Made by a program: the position numbers and the translations under genes. A stretch of 64,000 bases of DNA from Anaerosporobacter faecicola (GTDB lineage Bacteria > Bacillota > Clostridia > Lachnospirales > Lachnospiraceae). The stretch spans positions 102,460 through 166,459 of the forward strand of contig NZ_JAAQRO010000040.1 in assembly GCF_012070565.1 (NCBI RefSeq), read 5' to 3'. Positions 8,590 to 17,798 of this stretch are shown piece after piece. The first letter of the stretch is position 1; each line of letters starts with the position of its first letter. A model generated the notes under the pieces. The model was given only the letters and a program-made list of their open reading frames with translations, did not search any database and was not told where the DNA came from.

Positions 8590-11500
8590 ATGAGTGCGAG
8601 TAATGTAAAAAGTAATATACGACAGAAGGCAAAGCACAAAAAAAATGTCCATTACATAAGTAAGATTACATGTAAATTATTAATTTTGTGTTTGATTGCG
8701 TATTTGTTTATGGGAAAAGGTGGTAGTAATCAAGTTGACGCTTCAAGTGCGGATACAGCAGATTTACGTTTTATATTTACGACCGATCTTCATGGACAGC
8801 TGAATAATATGGATTATGAAGTGGGTAATTCTTTTACGATTGGCGGTTTGACAAAAGCATATACGTTAATCAAGGAAGCAAGAAAAGAAGTAAATAGCAA
8901 TAATTATTTAACCTTTGACATTGGTGATGTTCTATACGATTACTCAACAGAGTATATCTTTTCAGCAGATCAGAAGGCTGTACAACCAATCTATCAGGCA
9001 ATGAAAAAAGTTGGTTATGATGCCATAACATTAGGTAATCATGATTTTGATTATGGATATGATTATATTACAAGCCAGATCAAGAATGCAGGATTAGAAG
9101 ATATTACAGTTGTGTCTAATGTATATGATTCCATTACAGGAAAATCAGTATGGAATGAGAATATGATCCTTACAAGAAAGGTAACAACAGACTCTGGTCA
9201 GACAGCAACAGTTAAGGTTGGTGTGATTGGAGAGACGATACCAGTATTATCGACGAAGACAGAAAGTTATCTAGGAATTCTCAAGACTGAGGATATTGTG
9301 GAGAATGTAAAAAAACAAGCTGCAACTTTGAAGAAAAAGGGGGCAGATGTGGTTGTTGTATTAGCGCATTCTGGTTTTGGTAGTGAAGAGCCTGATCTTA
9401 ATTACAAGAATGTTTCCTATGCAATAACACAGATTGCTGATGTAGATGCAGTGCTTTGTGGTCATGAACACAAATTGTTTCCAAGTACAGATAAGACAAC
9501 AACGTATTACGCTTTACCAGGAGTTGACAAGGAAACGAGTTTAGTGAATGGCAAAGTATTGGTAATGGCTAATGACCGAGGAAAAAGTATTGGTATCGCA
9601 GATATGAAATTGCATATCTCTAGTTCTGGTAAAGTGACAGTTGCCAGCAGCAAAGGAGAAGTTCGTCAGGTAGATAAGAATAACACGGCAACAGATAATT
9701 CACTCAATAAGTATTATGGTGATTGGGAAAACAAATTACTGGACTACACAAAAAAGGAAGTAGCCGTACTTGACAGTAATACATCTCTAACAAGCTATTT
9801 GGGTTTGGTGCAAGATAATGCGTCTATTCAGTTGGTAAATGATGCAAAGATCAGTTACGCACAGAAATATGTGAAAACAGTGAAAACAGATTATCAGAAT
9901 TACCCTGTAATTGCAGCTTCCCAGTATTACAAATACGGTGTGAATTCTATTAATGATTATGCCAATATCTCTGGAAGCATAACAGAATCAGAATTAGCGC
10001 AGATTCAAGCATATAATGGATACACTGCATTGTATAAGATTACAGGAAAACAGTTACGAGAATGGCTAGAATGGATTGCTAGCGCTTATGAGACAACATA
10101 TCAAGAAAATGTGTCCAGTGATGCTGTTATGGCAGGATTGATCCAATCAGGCACCAGTAAGCTATTGATCTCTGACGAATGGCAGAATAGTTGGGGAAAT
10201 TTCCGTGTGTTTGATGGAATTGAATATAGTATCAGCCCGGCGAATAAACCACGATATGATTACAATGGGAATAAGATTAATAACACCAATCGAATCACAA
10301 AATTATCGTATAATGGACAAAATATTACCGATACAATGGAATTCATACTTGCTACAGAAATCATAACGAAGACGACGGAAGCAACGACAAACCTTGATAA
10401 TCAAGCTATATATAAAGGATATAATCGTTCACAGATTATAGTTAGTAATTACTTAGCAGAGTGTGGAAAGTTAGGAAAGGTACAGTATACTGCAGATAAT
10501 AACTGGAATATTGTTGTACCGGGTGGCTATACGTTCTTGATTAAGAGTCCACAAGCATCAGAGAACTTTGCAAAGAAGAGCAATTGGTTTTTGAAAGTTG
10601 CATCTTCAGTGGAAGGAATGTCCTATATTCAAGGGGATGGATCAATACTCTCGAATATAACGTCAACTCCAACAATCATATTAACCTCAACCAACACTGC
10701 GACAACGAATAAAGCGGTAACGGTTTTAGTAAATGCGTATTCTGGTCAAGGTGTGAGTGAATTGCGTTTTGCCTATGGAGACTATTCTGTTAATAGTACA
10801 ATTTGGGATAGTGCAACAAGTGTTGTTAATGGTCGATTCACGGTACCAGGAAATGGGATTTACACAGTTTACGTAAAAGATGGCCGTGGTAATGCAGCTG
10901 TTCGCAAAATTAATGTGAACAATATTACAGATAAGGAATTAGAAGCACCAAAGGTAAATACCTATACAAACAGAAAAACGAAGATCACAGGAACAGCAGA
11001 ACCAGGAGCAATCATACATTTCGTTGCAAGTACGGGGTTATATAAACATGTGGTAGCAGCAGACGGAACATTTTCTTATGCACTACCAAGTCAACCATCT
11101 GGAACAATTGTACAGGTATACGTAGAAGATGCCAGTGGACGTACCAGTGCCCGAACAAAAGTAAAGGTAAAACGTACTGGACCGAATGCAAGTTTATTAG
11201 ATGCAATTAAGAATAACACAAAAGGTATTACAGGTAATATAAATGATAGTGATGCAACATTGATTGCCATTGTGGATGAAACAGTCTATGTAGCAAAGAA
11301 TGGTGGAAAAGCAAGCTATATAGCAAGTGAAATCTATAATAAAGAATATACAATCAAAGAAGTTACACAAACCATCGATCGTGACTTGAATATAAAATTA
11401 AACATACCAATACTGAAACCTGGTGTTGCAGTTAAGATCTATTCCATTGACCATTTGGGTAGAGCCAGTCGGGCACAGAATCTTAAGGTTGTATCAGCTG

Positions 11501-12588
11501 GACCGAATACACCTTCAGTATATGAAATTATGGATATTGAGAGAACGATCTATGGACGTGTTACATCTGCAGAAGCTTCCACACAATTCAAAGTATATGT
11601 AACCGTAGGAAGTAAGACATATTCAGGAACAACGGATGAAAAAGGCTATTACGCCGTATCCGTCGGAAAATTAACAGCAAAACAATCCGTTAAAGTATAT
11701 GCAACAGATGTTATAAATGGAAAAACAAGAAAGAGCTATTCAAAAACGGCAACAGTAGGCAGTGTGAATGATTACTTGGCAACAGGTGGCGATACGTTCT
11801 TCTTAGATACCATAACTAATAAGATGACATCAATCTCAATCTATCAGGAACCACAGGAAGATGTCTATGTATCGATTAATAAGACGGTTTATGAAGGAAT
11901 CACCAATGAGGCTGGAGAATTCGTATTGGATCTGAATAAGAAGATTGCTGCGGGAACGAAGATCTATGCTTTTACGCGTTTTACAAATGGAGGAATCTAT
12001 CAGGTAGAATCCATCAAAGTAATTGCTGATGTACCAATGGTACCTTATACGATGAACAAATCCATTACGACACATACGAAGACTATTAAGATGGTAACCG
12101 ATGAAAAATGTACGGTTGTCATGAAGGTTGGAGATGACAAATATACGAAGACCTCAGGAACGTATGATAGTTCTATTGATGGATATGTATATAGTTTCTC
12201 TATTCCAAGAACAAATGCATCAAAAACAATCAGTGTATATGCAAAGAATTCCGTAGGAGCAAGTAAATCAGTAAAATTATCCATCGTAGAGACTGCGCCA
12301 AATGCACCAAAGGTTGACGCTGTTCATGCATCAGACGAAACGATTACGGGAACGGTTCATCTGATTGCTCCAGATATATTAGGAGAAAATGAAGATGTAA
12401 CAGCGAAGAATACGAAGACGGTTGTCTATGCAAAGATTGGAAGTAAACAATATACAGGAGAAGTCGATGATGATGGTAACTATGTGATCAAGATACCAAA
12501 ACAAAAAGCAGGTACAAAGATTAAAGTATGGGGGTCCAATAAAGCAGGCGGAGCTGGACCGATCAAAGAAATTACGGTGAAAAAGTAG
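8590..12588 (+). CDS. Secreted 5'-nucleotidase/metallophosphatase with C-terminal Ig-like repeats
   Basis: After a basic N terminus and a hydrophobic segment (about residues 24-42, secretion signal or anchor) comes a calcineurin-like metallophosphatase domain. Its metal-binding motifs are FTTDLHGQ, FDIGDVLYD, LGNHDFDYG, VVLAHSG and CGHEHKLF. A 5'-nucleotidase C-terminal domain follows (about residues 400-670). From about residue 690 there is a string of beta-sandwich-like modules. Several start with G/A-P-N-x-P/S (about 864, 971 and 1236), and most contain an I-T/Y-G-x-V/I motif. No LPXTG or S-layer motif is visible at the C terminus, so how the 1332-residue protein stays on the cell is unclear. 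The likely role is hydrolysis of extracellular nucleotides or phosphate esters; the substrate is inferred from the family only. Confidence 0.88.
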   Translation: MSASNVKSNIRQKAKHKKNVHYISKITCKLLILCLIAYLFMGKGGSNQVDASSADTADLRFIFTTDLHGQLNNMDYEVGNSFTIGGLTKAYTLIKEARKEVNSNNYLTFDIGDVLYDYSTEYIFSADQKAVQPIYQAMKKVGYDAITLGNHDFDYGYDYITSQIKNAGLEDITVVSNVYDSITGKSVWNENMILTRKVTTDSGQTATVKVGVIGETIPVLSTKTESYLGILKTEDIVENVKKQAATLKKKGADVVVVLAHSGFGSEEPDLNYKNVSYAITQIADVDAVLCGHEHKLFPSTDKTTTYYALPGVDKETSLVNGKVLVMANDRGKSIGIADMKLHISSSGKVTVASSKGEVRQVDKNNTATDNSLNKYYGDWENKLLDYTKKEVAVLDSNTSLTSYLGLVQDNASIQLVNDAKISYAQKYVKTVKTDYQNYPVIAASQYYKYGVNSINDYANISGSITESELAQIQAYNGYTALYKITGKQLREWLEWIASAYETTYQENVSSDAVMAGLIQSGTSKLLISDEWQNSWGNFRVFDGIEYSISPANKPRYDYNGNKINNTNRITKLSYNGQNITDTMEFILATEIITKTTEATTNLDNQAIYKGYNRSQIIVSNYLAECGKLGKVQYTADNNWNIVVPGGYTFLIKSPQASENFAKKSNWFLKVASSVEGMSYIQGDGSILSNITSTPTIILTSTNTATTNKAVTVLVNAYSGQGVSELRFAYGDYSVNSTIWDSATSVVNGRFTVPGNGIYTVYVKDGRGNAAVRKINVNNITDKELEAPKVNTYTNRKTKITGTAEPGAIIHFVASTGLYKHVVAADGTFSYALPSQPSGTIVQVYVEDASGRTSARTKVKVKRTGPNASLLDAIKNNTKGITGNINDSDATLIAIVDETVYVAKNGGKASYIASEIYNKEYTIKEVTQTIDRDLNIKLNIPILKPGVAVKIYSIDHLGRASRAQNLKVVSAGPNTPSVYEIMDIERTIYGRVTSAEASTQFKVYVTVGSKTYSGTTDEKGYYAVSVGKLTAKQSVKVYATDVINGKTRKSYSKTATVGSVNDYLATGGDTFFLDTITNKMTSISIYQEPQEDVYVSINKTVYEGITNEAGEFVLDLNKKIAAGTKIYAFTRFTNGGIYQVESIKVIADVPMVPYTMNKSITTHTKTIKMVTDEKCTVVMKVGDDKYTKTSGTYDSSIDGYVYSFSIPRTNASKTISVYAKNSVGASKSVKLSIVETAPNAPKVDAVHASDETITGTVHLIAPDILGENEDVTAKNTKTVVYAKIGSKQYTGEVDDDGNYVIKIPKQKAGTKIKVWGSNKAGGAGPIKEITVKK

Positions 12589-12599
12589 GAGTAAAATAT

Positions 12600-12646
12600 A
12601 AGAGAGATGATCCCAACAATTGGGGTTCATCTCTCTTAATTTTTTC
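12600..12646 (+). terminator. Intrinsic terminator of the nucleotidase gene
   Basis: The stem AAGAGAGATGA / TCATCTCTCTT with an inner CCCAA/TTGGG helix is followed by AATTTTTTC. It starts 11 bp after the stop codon. Confidence 0.9.
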
Positions 12647-12704
12647 TTGTTTCACGTGCAAAGAATTCGAAATTAGGGATTTGTAAATTTTTCTTTAAAA
12701 CCTA

Positions 12705-12733
12705 TTGACATTGTAGGAAAAATAGAGTATAAA
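12705..12733 (+). promoter_or_regulatory. Housekeeping promoter of cysK
   Basis: A perfect TTGACA (12705-12710), a 17-bp spacer and TATAAA (12728-12733) are visible. The start would be near 12740, leaving a ~200-nt AT-rich 5' leader before cysK. I see no recognisable riboswitch or T-box in this leader. Confidence 0.75.
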
Positions 12734-12938
12734 TAATATATAAAACATATTAAGTTACTAGGAAATGTATAAAATGAAAATACATCATAACAGTTCAAAA
12801 ACACGAAGTATTTTCGATATAGAATCAGCAAATAATAATCATACGAAAACAACATACATTAAACTAGTACAATAGAAAGCAGTTTAAAATTTTTAGACTC
12901 CAATAATAAAATAAGAAAGAAGAAAAGGGGAAATCATT

Positions 12939-13871
12939 ATGGCAAAGATAGCAAAGAAATTAACAGATTTGATCGGTAACACACCTTTATTGGAATTATC
13001 CAATTATGAGGAAAATAACAAGCTAGAAGCAAATTTAATCGTAAAACTGGAGTACTTTAATCCACTTGGTAGTGTAAAAGACCGTGTTGCTTATGCAATG
13101 ATCGAAGAAGGAATTAAGCAAGGTAAGATTAATCAGGATACGGTAATTATTGAACCAACAAGTGGTAATACAGGAATTGGTTTAGCATTCGTAGCAGCGT
13201 CCAAAGGATTACGTCTAATTTTAACAATGCCAGATACAATGAGTATTGAAAGAAGAAGAATTGTTGCTGCATTAGGAGCCGAGGTTGTATTAACTCCTGG
13301 AGCAGAAGGTATGAAGGGCGCCATTGCAAAAGCCAATGAATTAGTAGCAGAATACGGAAATGCTATTATTCCTCAACAATTTGAGAACAAAGCTAATCCA
13401 GAAGCACATAGAAAAACAACGGCAGAAGAAATTTGGAGAGATACCGATGGTAATGTGGATATCTTCGTTGCAGGTGTTGGTACCGGCGGTACCATAACTG
13501 GAAATGGAGAAGTTTTAAAACAAAAGAATCCGAATGTAAAGATCGTTGCCGTAGAACCAGCTGCATCAGCAGTGTTAAGTGGAGAAAAACCAGGACCACA
13601 CAAGATTCAAGGAATCGGTGCAGGATTTATTCCAGAAGTTATGAATCTTGACATTGTAGATGAAATCTTCAAAGTTGAGAATGAAGATGCATTCACAGCA
13701 TCAAGAGCTGTGGCAAAACAGGAAGGATTGTTAGTGGGAATTTCTGCAGGAGCAGCAATCCATGCTGCAACAGAAATTGCAAAACGTCCAGAAAACAAAG
13801 GAAAGAATATCGTTGTATTACTTCCAGATACAGGAGAACGTTATTTATCAACTGCTCTATTTGAAGAGTAG
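12939..13871 (+). CDS. cysK: Cysteine synthase A (O-acetylserine sulfhydrylase)
   Basis: This PLP enzyme converts O-acetylserine and sulfide to cysteine. At 310 residues it has the usual length. The PLP lysine lies in [12 protein letters not shown] (K47), the substrate loop in PTSGNTGIG, and the phosphate-binding loop in [10 protein letters not shown]. The C-terminal LVGISAGAA segment is also typical. The start is supported by an AAAGGGG box 9 nt upstream. The gene stands alone with its own promoter, and a palindromic repeat and a strong bidirectional terminator follow. Confidence 0.96.
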   Translation: MAKIAKKLTDLIGNTPLLELSNYEENNKLEANLIVKLEYFNPLGSVKDRVAYAMIEEGIKQGKINQDTVIIEPTSGNTGIGLAFVAASKGLRLILTMPDTMSIERRRIVAALGAEVVLTPGAEGMKGAIAKANELVAEYGNAIIPQQFENKANPEAHRKTTAEEIWRDTDGNVDIFVAGVGTGGTITGNGEVLKQKNPNVKIVAVEPAASAVLSGEKPGPHKIQGIGAGFIPEVMNLDIVDEIFKVENEDAFTASRAVAKQEGLLVGISAGAAIHAATEIAKRPENKGKNIVVLLPDTGERYLSTALFEE

Positions 13872-13874
13872 TAA

Positions 13875-13942
13875 AGCAAGGGTCCAAAAGGTCATATTCA
13901 CTTTGTGTTTGTCAATAAGTGAATATGACCTTTTGACTTGCT
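13875..13942. repeat. 68-bp palindromic intergenic repeat
   Basis: The left arm AGCAAGGGTCCAAAAGGTCA plus TATTCACTT (13875-13903) and the right arm (13917-13942) form a near-perfect inverted repeat around a 13-nt loop. The core words GGTCATATTCACTT and ATGACCTTTTGAC also occur, degenerate, in the rfb-galU spacers at 2960-3140 and 3900-3960. This points to one dispersed element family. It starts 3 bp after the cysK stop. Confidence 0.75.
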
Positions 13943-13975
13943 AAACAGGAGCAAGAAGCGTAAAGACCCAGAATA

Positions 13976-14028
13976 ATAACCAAAAACGAGATGCCGCACC
14001 ATTGGTACGACATCTCGTTTTTGGTTAT
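13976..14028. terminator. Bidirectional terminator between cysK and the Ig-like gene
   Basis: The arms ATAACCAAAAACGAGATG and CATCTCGTTTTTGGTTAT form a perfect 18-bp stem around a 17-nt loop. It lies between two convergent genes. Confidence 0.85.
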
Positions 14029-14039
14029 GTTAATAGTGA

Positions 14040-14693
14040 TTACTTATCTGAATCTTCAATTACAGTCAATAGACAACTAACACTGGAACCATTCTCTAAG
14101 GAAGCTTTTATTACGCAAGAACCTGCTTCTTTTGTAGAGATCTTTCCCGTTGAACTAATAACAGCGACATCTTCGTTGGAACTAGAGAATTTGGGAACTT
14201 CAACGGTAGTATTCGGTTTGATAATCAAAAGATTTTCTAAGAATGGGTAACGTTTCCCAACTACTAAAGAAAGTTCTGACTTAACCAAAACAATACTAGC
14301 AGCTGGAGGTCCAACTGTAATCTCACATTCTAATGACTTTACTGTTTTTGATTTTTCTTTTACTGTAGCTGTAATTATACATGTCCCGTTCTTATCATTC
14401 GTAGTAATTACGCCTTCTTTATCAACGGTTGCTATTTCTGTATCATCAGACTTGAAAGTAACAGTTTGATTGTCTTCTAAGTTATACACCTTCAGCGTAT
14501 AGCTGGAATTTGTTACGATCAACTTTTTTTTGACATTCAATTTTGCATTACAACTATCTTTTTCTGGGGTTGTTGTGTGTTGGCTTGCCTTTGCTACTGT
14601 TGTAAAAGCAGAATTCGGAATAGGTACCGTACATATGACGAAACTTGCAAAACCAACTGCAAAAATTCTTTTTTTAATATTTTTAACGTTCAT
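14040..14693 (-). CDS. Secreted protein with two bacterial Ig-like (BIG2-type) domains
   Basis: The 217-residue product has a basic start, a hydrophobic core (about residues 10-30) and an A-K-A-S-type cleavage region, so it is probably exported. Two tandem domains of about 80 residues follow. Each shows the BIG2 pattern: a V-T/S-x-x-x-S-S/D-D/N-x-x-V/I-A turn (SDDTEIATVDKEG and SNEDVAVISSTGK), then a G-x-C/S-x-I-x-A strand (GTCIITATV and GSCVIKASL). No anchor or catalytic domain is present. BIG2 domains serve adhesion or structural roles at the surface; the partner is unknown. It is convergent with cysK. Confidence 0.8.
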   Translation of the reverse strand: MNVKNIKKRIFAVGFASFVICTVPIPNSAFTTVAKASQHTTTPEKDSCNAKLNVKKKLIVTNSSYTLKVYNLEDNQTVTFKSDDTEIATVDKEGVITTNDKNGTCIITATVKEKSKTVKSLECEITVGPPAASIVLVKSELSLVVGKRYPFLENLLIIKPNTTVEVPKFSSSNEDVAVISSTGKISTKEAGSCVIKASLENGSSVSCLLTVIEDSDK

Positions 14694-14903
14694 ACTTGAC
14701 TCCTATCTGCATTCATAACATGCAATATCGTATTAACATTAACCTATTATTAATATATTCACATCTCAAGTTAATTATATATTGAGTTTTTGTCAGAATG
14801 ATGTCAACTTTGTAAGAAATTCAAAAATTAGTAGTCTCTCCATGGAAATAAAGGATTTGGTAATTTCGTAAGAAATTGTTAAGAAATAACCTGTACTTGA
14901 TAC

Positions 14904-14933
14904 TTGTACAAATGACATAGAATAAGATATAAT
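14904..14933 (+). promoter_or_regulatory. Promoter of the two-component operon at 15026
   Basis: TTGTAC (14904-14909) and a perfect TATAAT (14928-14933) are separated by 18 bp. This leaves a leader of about 85 nt. The rest of 14694-15025 is AT-rich and must also contain the promoter of the divergent Ig-like gene, which I could not place. Confidence 0.55.
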
Positions 14934-15025
14934 AACCATATTGATACTATACAATGCTATGCATTTTTGAAACATGTATCATAAAACGACTAAATACCGT
15001 TAGCTAATAGAAAGGACGGGTGTAA

Positions 15026-15721
15026 ATGCAGCATATCTTAATTGCGGATGATAATAATGATATAACAGATATTTTGTCAACCTATGCACAAAAAGAGGGG
15101 TATGAACCAGTTGTAGCCTCAGATGGTGTAGAAGCGTTAGAATTATTTCAAAAGTATGAACCAGTAGCGGTTTTATTAGATGTCATGATGCCAAAGGAAG
15201 ATGGGTATGAGGTTTGTAGAAAGATTCGAAGCAAATCGAATACACCCGTAATCTTGATCACAGCAAGAGGAGAAGATTTTGAGAAGATTATGGGACTTGA
15301 TATTGGCGCAGATGACTATATTGTAAAACCTTTTAGTCCAAGTGAGGTTATGGCAAGAGTTCGTGCAGTTCTTCGACGTATGTCAAATGCAACGCAACCT
15401 CAGAAGTCGGAGAATACCATATCAATTAGTAATTTGGATATTAATCTTGATGAATATACACTCTACATAGATGGTAAGAAGATGTCGCTAACGAAAAAAG
15501 AAATTGAAACCATGTGGACCCTTGCGGGAAATCCGAATAAAGTATTTACGAGAGACAATCTGTTGGATAGTTTATGGGGATTTGATTATTTTGGTGATAG
15601 TCGTACCGTGGATTCTCATATTAAGCGACTACGTGCCAAGTTGGATAAAGTTGAACATCCAGATTGGACGATTAAGACCATATGGGGTGTAGGATATAAG
15701 TTTGAAATCGAGGAAGCTTAA
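15026..15721 (+). CDS. OmpR/PhoB-family response regulator
   Basis: The N-terminal receiver domain has the acidic pair in IADDN, phosphoacceptor D52 in LLDVMMP, the threonine in LITAR and the lysine in IVKPF. The C-terminal winged-helix domain (about residues 130-228) shows LTKKEIETMWTLAGNPNKVF and the recognition-helix region SRTVDSHIKRLRAKLD. The GGACGG region upstream gives a weak ribosome site before the ATG at 15026. The stop codon overlaps the kinase start (TAATG), so the pair is translationally coupled. The target genes are not evident from sequence. Confidence 0.95.
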   Translation: MQHILIADDNNDITDILSTYAQKEGYEPVVASDGVEALELFQKYEPVAVLLDVMMPKEDGYEVCRKIRSKSNTPVILITARGEDFEKIMGLDIGADDYIVKPFSPSEVMARVRAVLRRMSNATQPQKSENTISISNLDINLDEYTLYIDGKKMSLTKKEIETMWTLAGNPNKVFTRDNLLDSLWGFDYFGDSRTVDSHIKRLRAKLDKVEHPDWTIKTIWGVGYKFEIEEA

Positions 15722-17259
15722 TGAGTATTGTAGATCATAACAATAATGTAAAGTTTTATAATCGGATATCTTCCCGTGTATATTTTTATTTTGCCATTAT
15801 CATCTGTATCTTTGCAGCAACGCTTGGAATCATGTTTCTTCAGTTAAGTAAATCAAATCAGAAGAATACATATAGAGAGCGGTTGCTTAACAAAGGAAGA
15901 AGTATTGCAGAGATTCTGAATAACTACATTATTTATGAAAATTATGATGAATATCCTGCATTTTTAACGACATTAAAAAAGATTGAGACATCTGAGATGG
16001 ATATCTGGATCATTGATAATGGAGAAGACGATAGCCCAATGAAAGACCTTTCTGATACGGATCTTACGAATATCGAACTGAATCGTAGCATACGGATCGT
16101 ATTGGAGAATGCGTTGAAAGGGAAAGAAACGGATAAAGTATATTTTAGTGATATCTATAATGAGACGGTTATGTCCATTGGGATACCAGTGTATGATGAG
16201 AATAAAGTCGTAGCTGGTGCGGTTATCTTACATGCACCGATCAAAGGGCAGGGACAATTGATCAAAACAAGTTTACGAATGATCTTGATGAGTGCAATTA
16301 CTGCTTTATTCGTATGTTTTATTGTTGCAGTCATTTTTGCGAAAAGATTAACACAACCAATTTCTAAGATGAGAGTAACAGCGCTTGGATTGGCAGAAGG
16401 AGATTATTCCTTAAAGATTGAGAGTGATCAAAAGGATGAGTTAGGAGATTTGGCAAGAACATTTGATATACTTTCAGATCGATTGGCACAAAGTGAGGAA
16501 GAACGGAAGAACATGGAGCAGATGCGTATGGATTTTTTTGCAAATGTTTCGCATGAATTACGTACCCCAATCACAGTTATTCGTGCTTATACCGAGATGT
16601 TGATTGATGGGATTGTTACAGATCCAGAAAAGATTAATGCCAACTATGAACGTATGTTAAAAGAGTGTAAAGGCATGGAACGGCTGGTCGGTGATTTGTT
16701 ATTACTCTCTAAGATGCAGAATCCAGATTTTGCTGTAGAGAAGGAGCCGATCAATGTAATCCAGATTTTTGATGACATATTGCGTAACGCTTCTGCAATC
16801 TGTGTAAAGAAGAATATAAAACTGGACATTCAAAAGACAGAAGGCTCGGTTATGATGTTAGGAGATTATGATCGACTGCGCCAGATGTTTATGATTATCT
16901 TTGATAATGCGGTTAAATTTTCCAATGAAAATTCAACCATATACATAAAAATTATGTGTATGGACATAATAAGAATATCAATTAAAGATGAAGGTGTTGG
17001 AATCACAAAAGAGGAATTACCGTACATCTTTGATAAATTCTATAAATCAAAGCTAAGACAGAATGCCAATGGTTCTGGATTGGGATTAGCAATTGCAAGA
17101 CAGATAGCCATTAAACATAATGGTGTGATTAATGTGGAAAGCGAGATTGGTAAAGGAACAGAGTTTCAATTCTCTTTCCAAAAACTCACGGATTATGAAG
17201 ATTTAGAAGATATAGTGGAACAAGAAATTGCTACATCGATGTCAGACAACATACAATAA
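15721..17259 (+). CDS. Membrane sensor histidine kinase
   Basis: Two membrane segments (about residues 20-42 and 178-205) enclose an extracytoplasmic sensor domain of about 135 residues. A HAMP linker, a short coiled coil and a HisKA domain follow, with phospho-accepting His278 in VSHELRTP. The ATPase domain has an N box (FIIFDNAVKFS), G1 (DEGVGI), F box (IFDKFYKS) and G2 (GSGLGLAIA). The start overlaps the regulator stop by 1 nt. The signal sensed is unknown. Confidence 0.94.
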   Translation: MSIVDHNNNVKFYNRISSRVYFYFAIIICIFAATLGIMFLQLSKSNQKNTYRERLLNKGRSIAEILNNYIIYENYDEYPAFLTTLKKIETSEMDIWIIDNGEDDSPMKDLSDTDLTNIELNRSIRIVLENALKGKETDKVYFSDIYNETVMSIGIPVYDENKVVAGAVILHAPIKGQGQLIKTSLRMILMSAITALFVCFIVAVIFAKRLTQPISKMRVTALGLAEGDYSLKIESDQKDELGDLARTFDILSDRLAQSEEERKNMEQMRMDFFANVSHELRTPITVIRAYTEMLIDGIVTDPEKINANYERMLKECKGMERLVGDLLLLSKMQNPDFAVEKEPINVIQIFDDILRNASAICVKKNIKLDIQKTEGSVMMLGDYDRLRQMFMIIFDNAVKFSNENSTIYIKIMCMDIIRISIKDEGVGITKEELPYIFDKFYKSKLRQNANGSGLGLAIARQIAIKHNGVINVESEIGKGTEFQFSFQKLTDYEDLEDIVEQEIATSMSDNIQ

Positions 17260-17340
17260 TTGGACAAGTAGTAGAATAATACTAAATAAACTCTTAAATA
17301 ATAGAATTAATAAAAAGATAAAATAAAATTGTCTTACTCC

Positions 17341-17369
17341 TTGCAATGCAATATGAAAAGAGTTATAAT
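17341..17369 (+). promoter_or_regulatory. Promoter of the 6S-like RNA
   Basis: TTGCAA (17341-17346), a 17-bp spacer and a perfect TATAAT (17364-17369) are visible. Transcription would start near 17376, about 20 nt before the closing stem of the RNA. That fits a short processed 5' leader. Confidence 0.75.
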
Positions 17370-17396
17370 AAAGGCAGTTAAAAACTGAAAACAAAA

Positions 17397-17587
17397 TATT
17401 GTAATACTTCCTGGAATGTGCGACAATCTTGTTATTTTGAACCTACATTTACGAATCCGGGACACCAATATTTTTATGTTAATGTCAAGCCACCAACTGT
17501 AGTGGAAGGCAGAAACATAAGTGAGGTAACCCACCTAGCTATAGCTAGGAGTCAAAATACAAGAAACGGCATTTTGGGGTATTACAC
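17397..17587 (+). ncRNA. ssrS: 6S RNA (SsrS-like)
   Basis: There is no ORF here. The ends pair as a closing stem (TGTAATAC at 17400-17407 with GTATTACA at 17579-17586). The 5' strand carries TTGAACCTACATTTACGAA, which I recall from clostridial 6S RNAs. The 3' strand carries a short GGTAACC and a CCTAGC-TATA-GCTAGG hairpin. About 190 nt, a long rod shape, a strong promoter and a following terminator all fit 6S RNA, which sequesters sigma-A RNA polymerase. The identification rests on memory of the family and on shape, not on a covariance search. Confidence 0.72.
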
Positions 17588-17595
17588 AAATGATT

Positions 17596-17620
17596 AAGGC
17601 AGCGTAAGCTGCCTTTTTCT
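17596..17620 (+). terminator. Intrinsic terminator after the 6S-like RNA
   Basis: The stem AAGGCAGC-GTAA-GCTGCCTT is followed by TTTCT. Confidence 0.88.
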
Positions 17621-17798
17621 TAGTTCTTTTATTGAATTCAGAGGCGTACGCATGAAAGAAAACGTAGTTCCACAATAACAAATCAAGGGATTCCTACTGG
17701 TAATTTACGAGTAAATAGTATATTATGGATAAGGAATGGAATAATGATTAAGTACAGATTGCAGAGTTTTAATTTAGATGAATAGATGGAGGCGGAAG

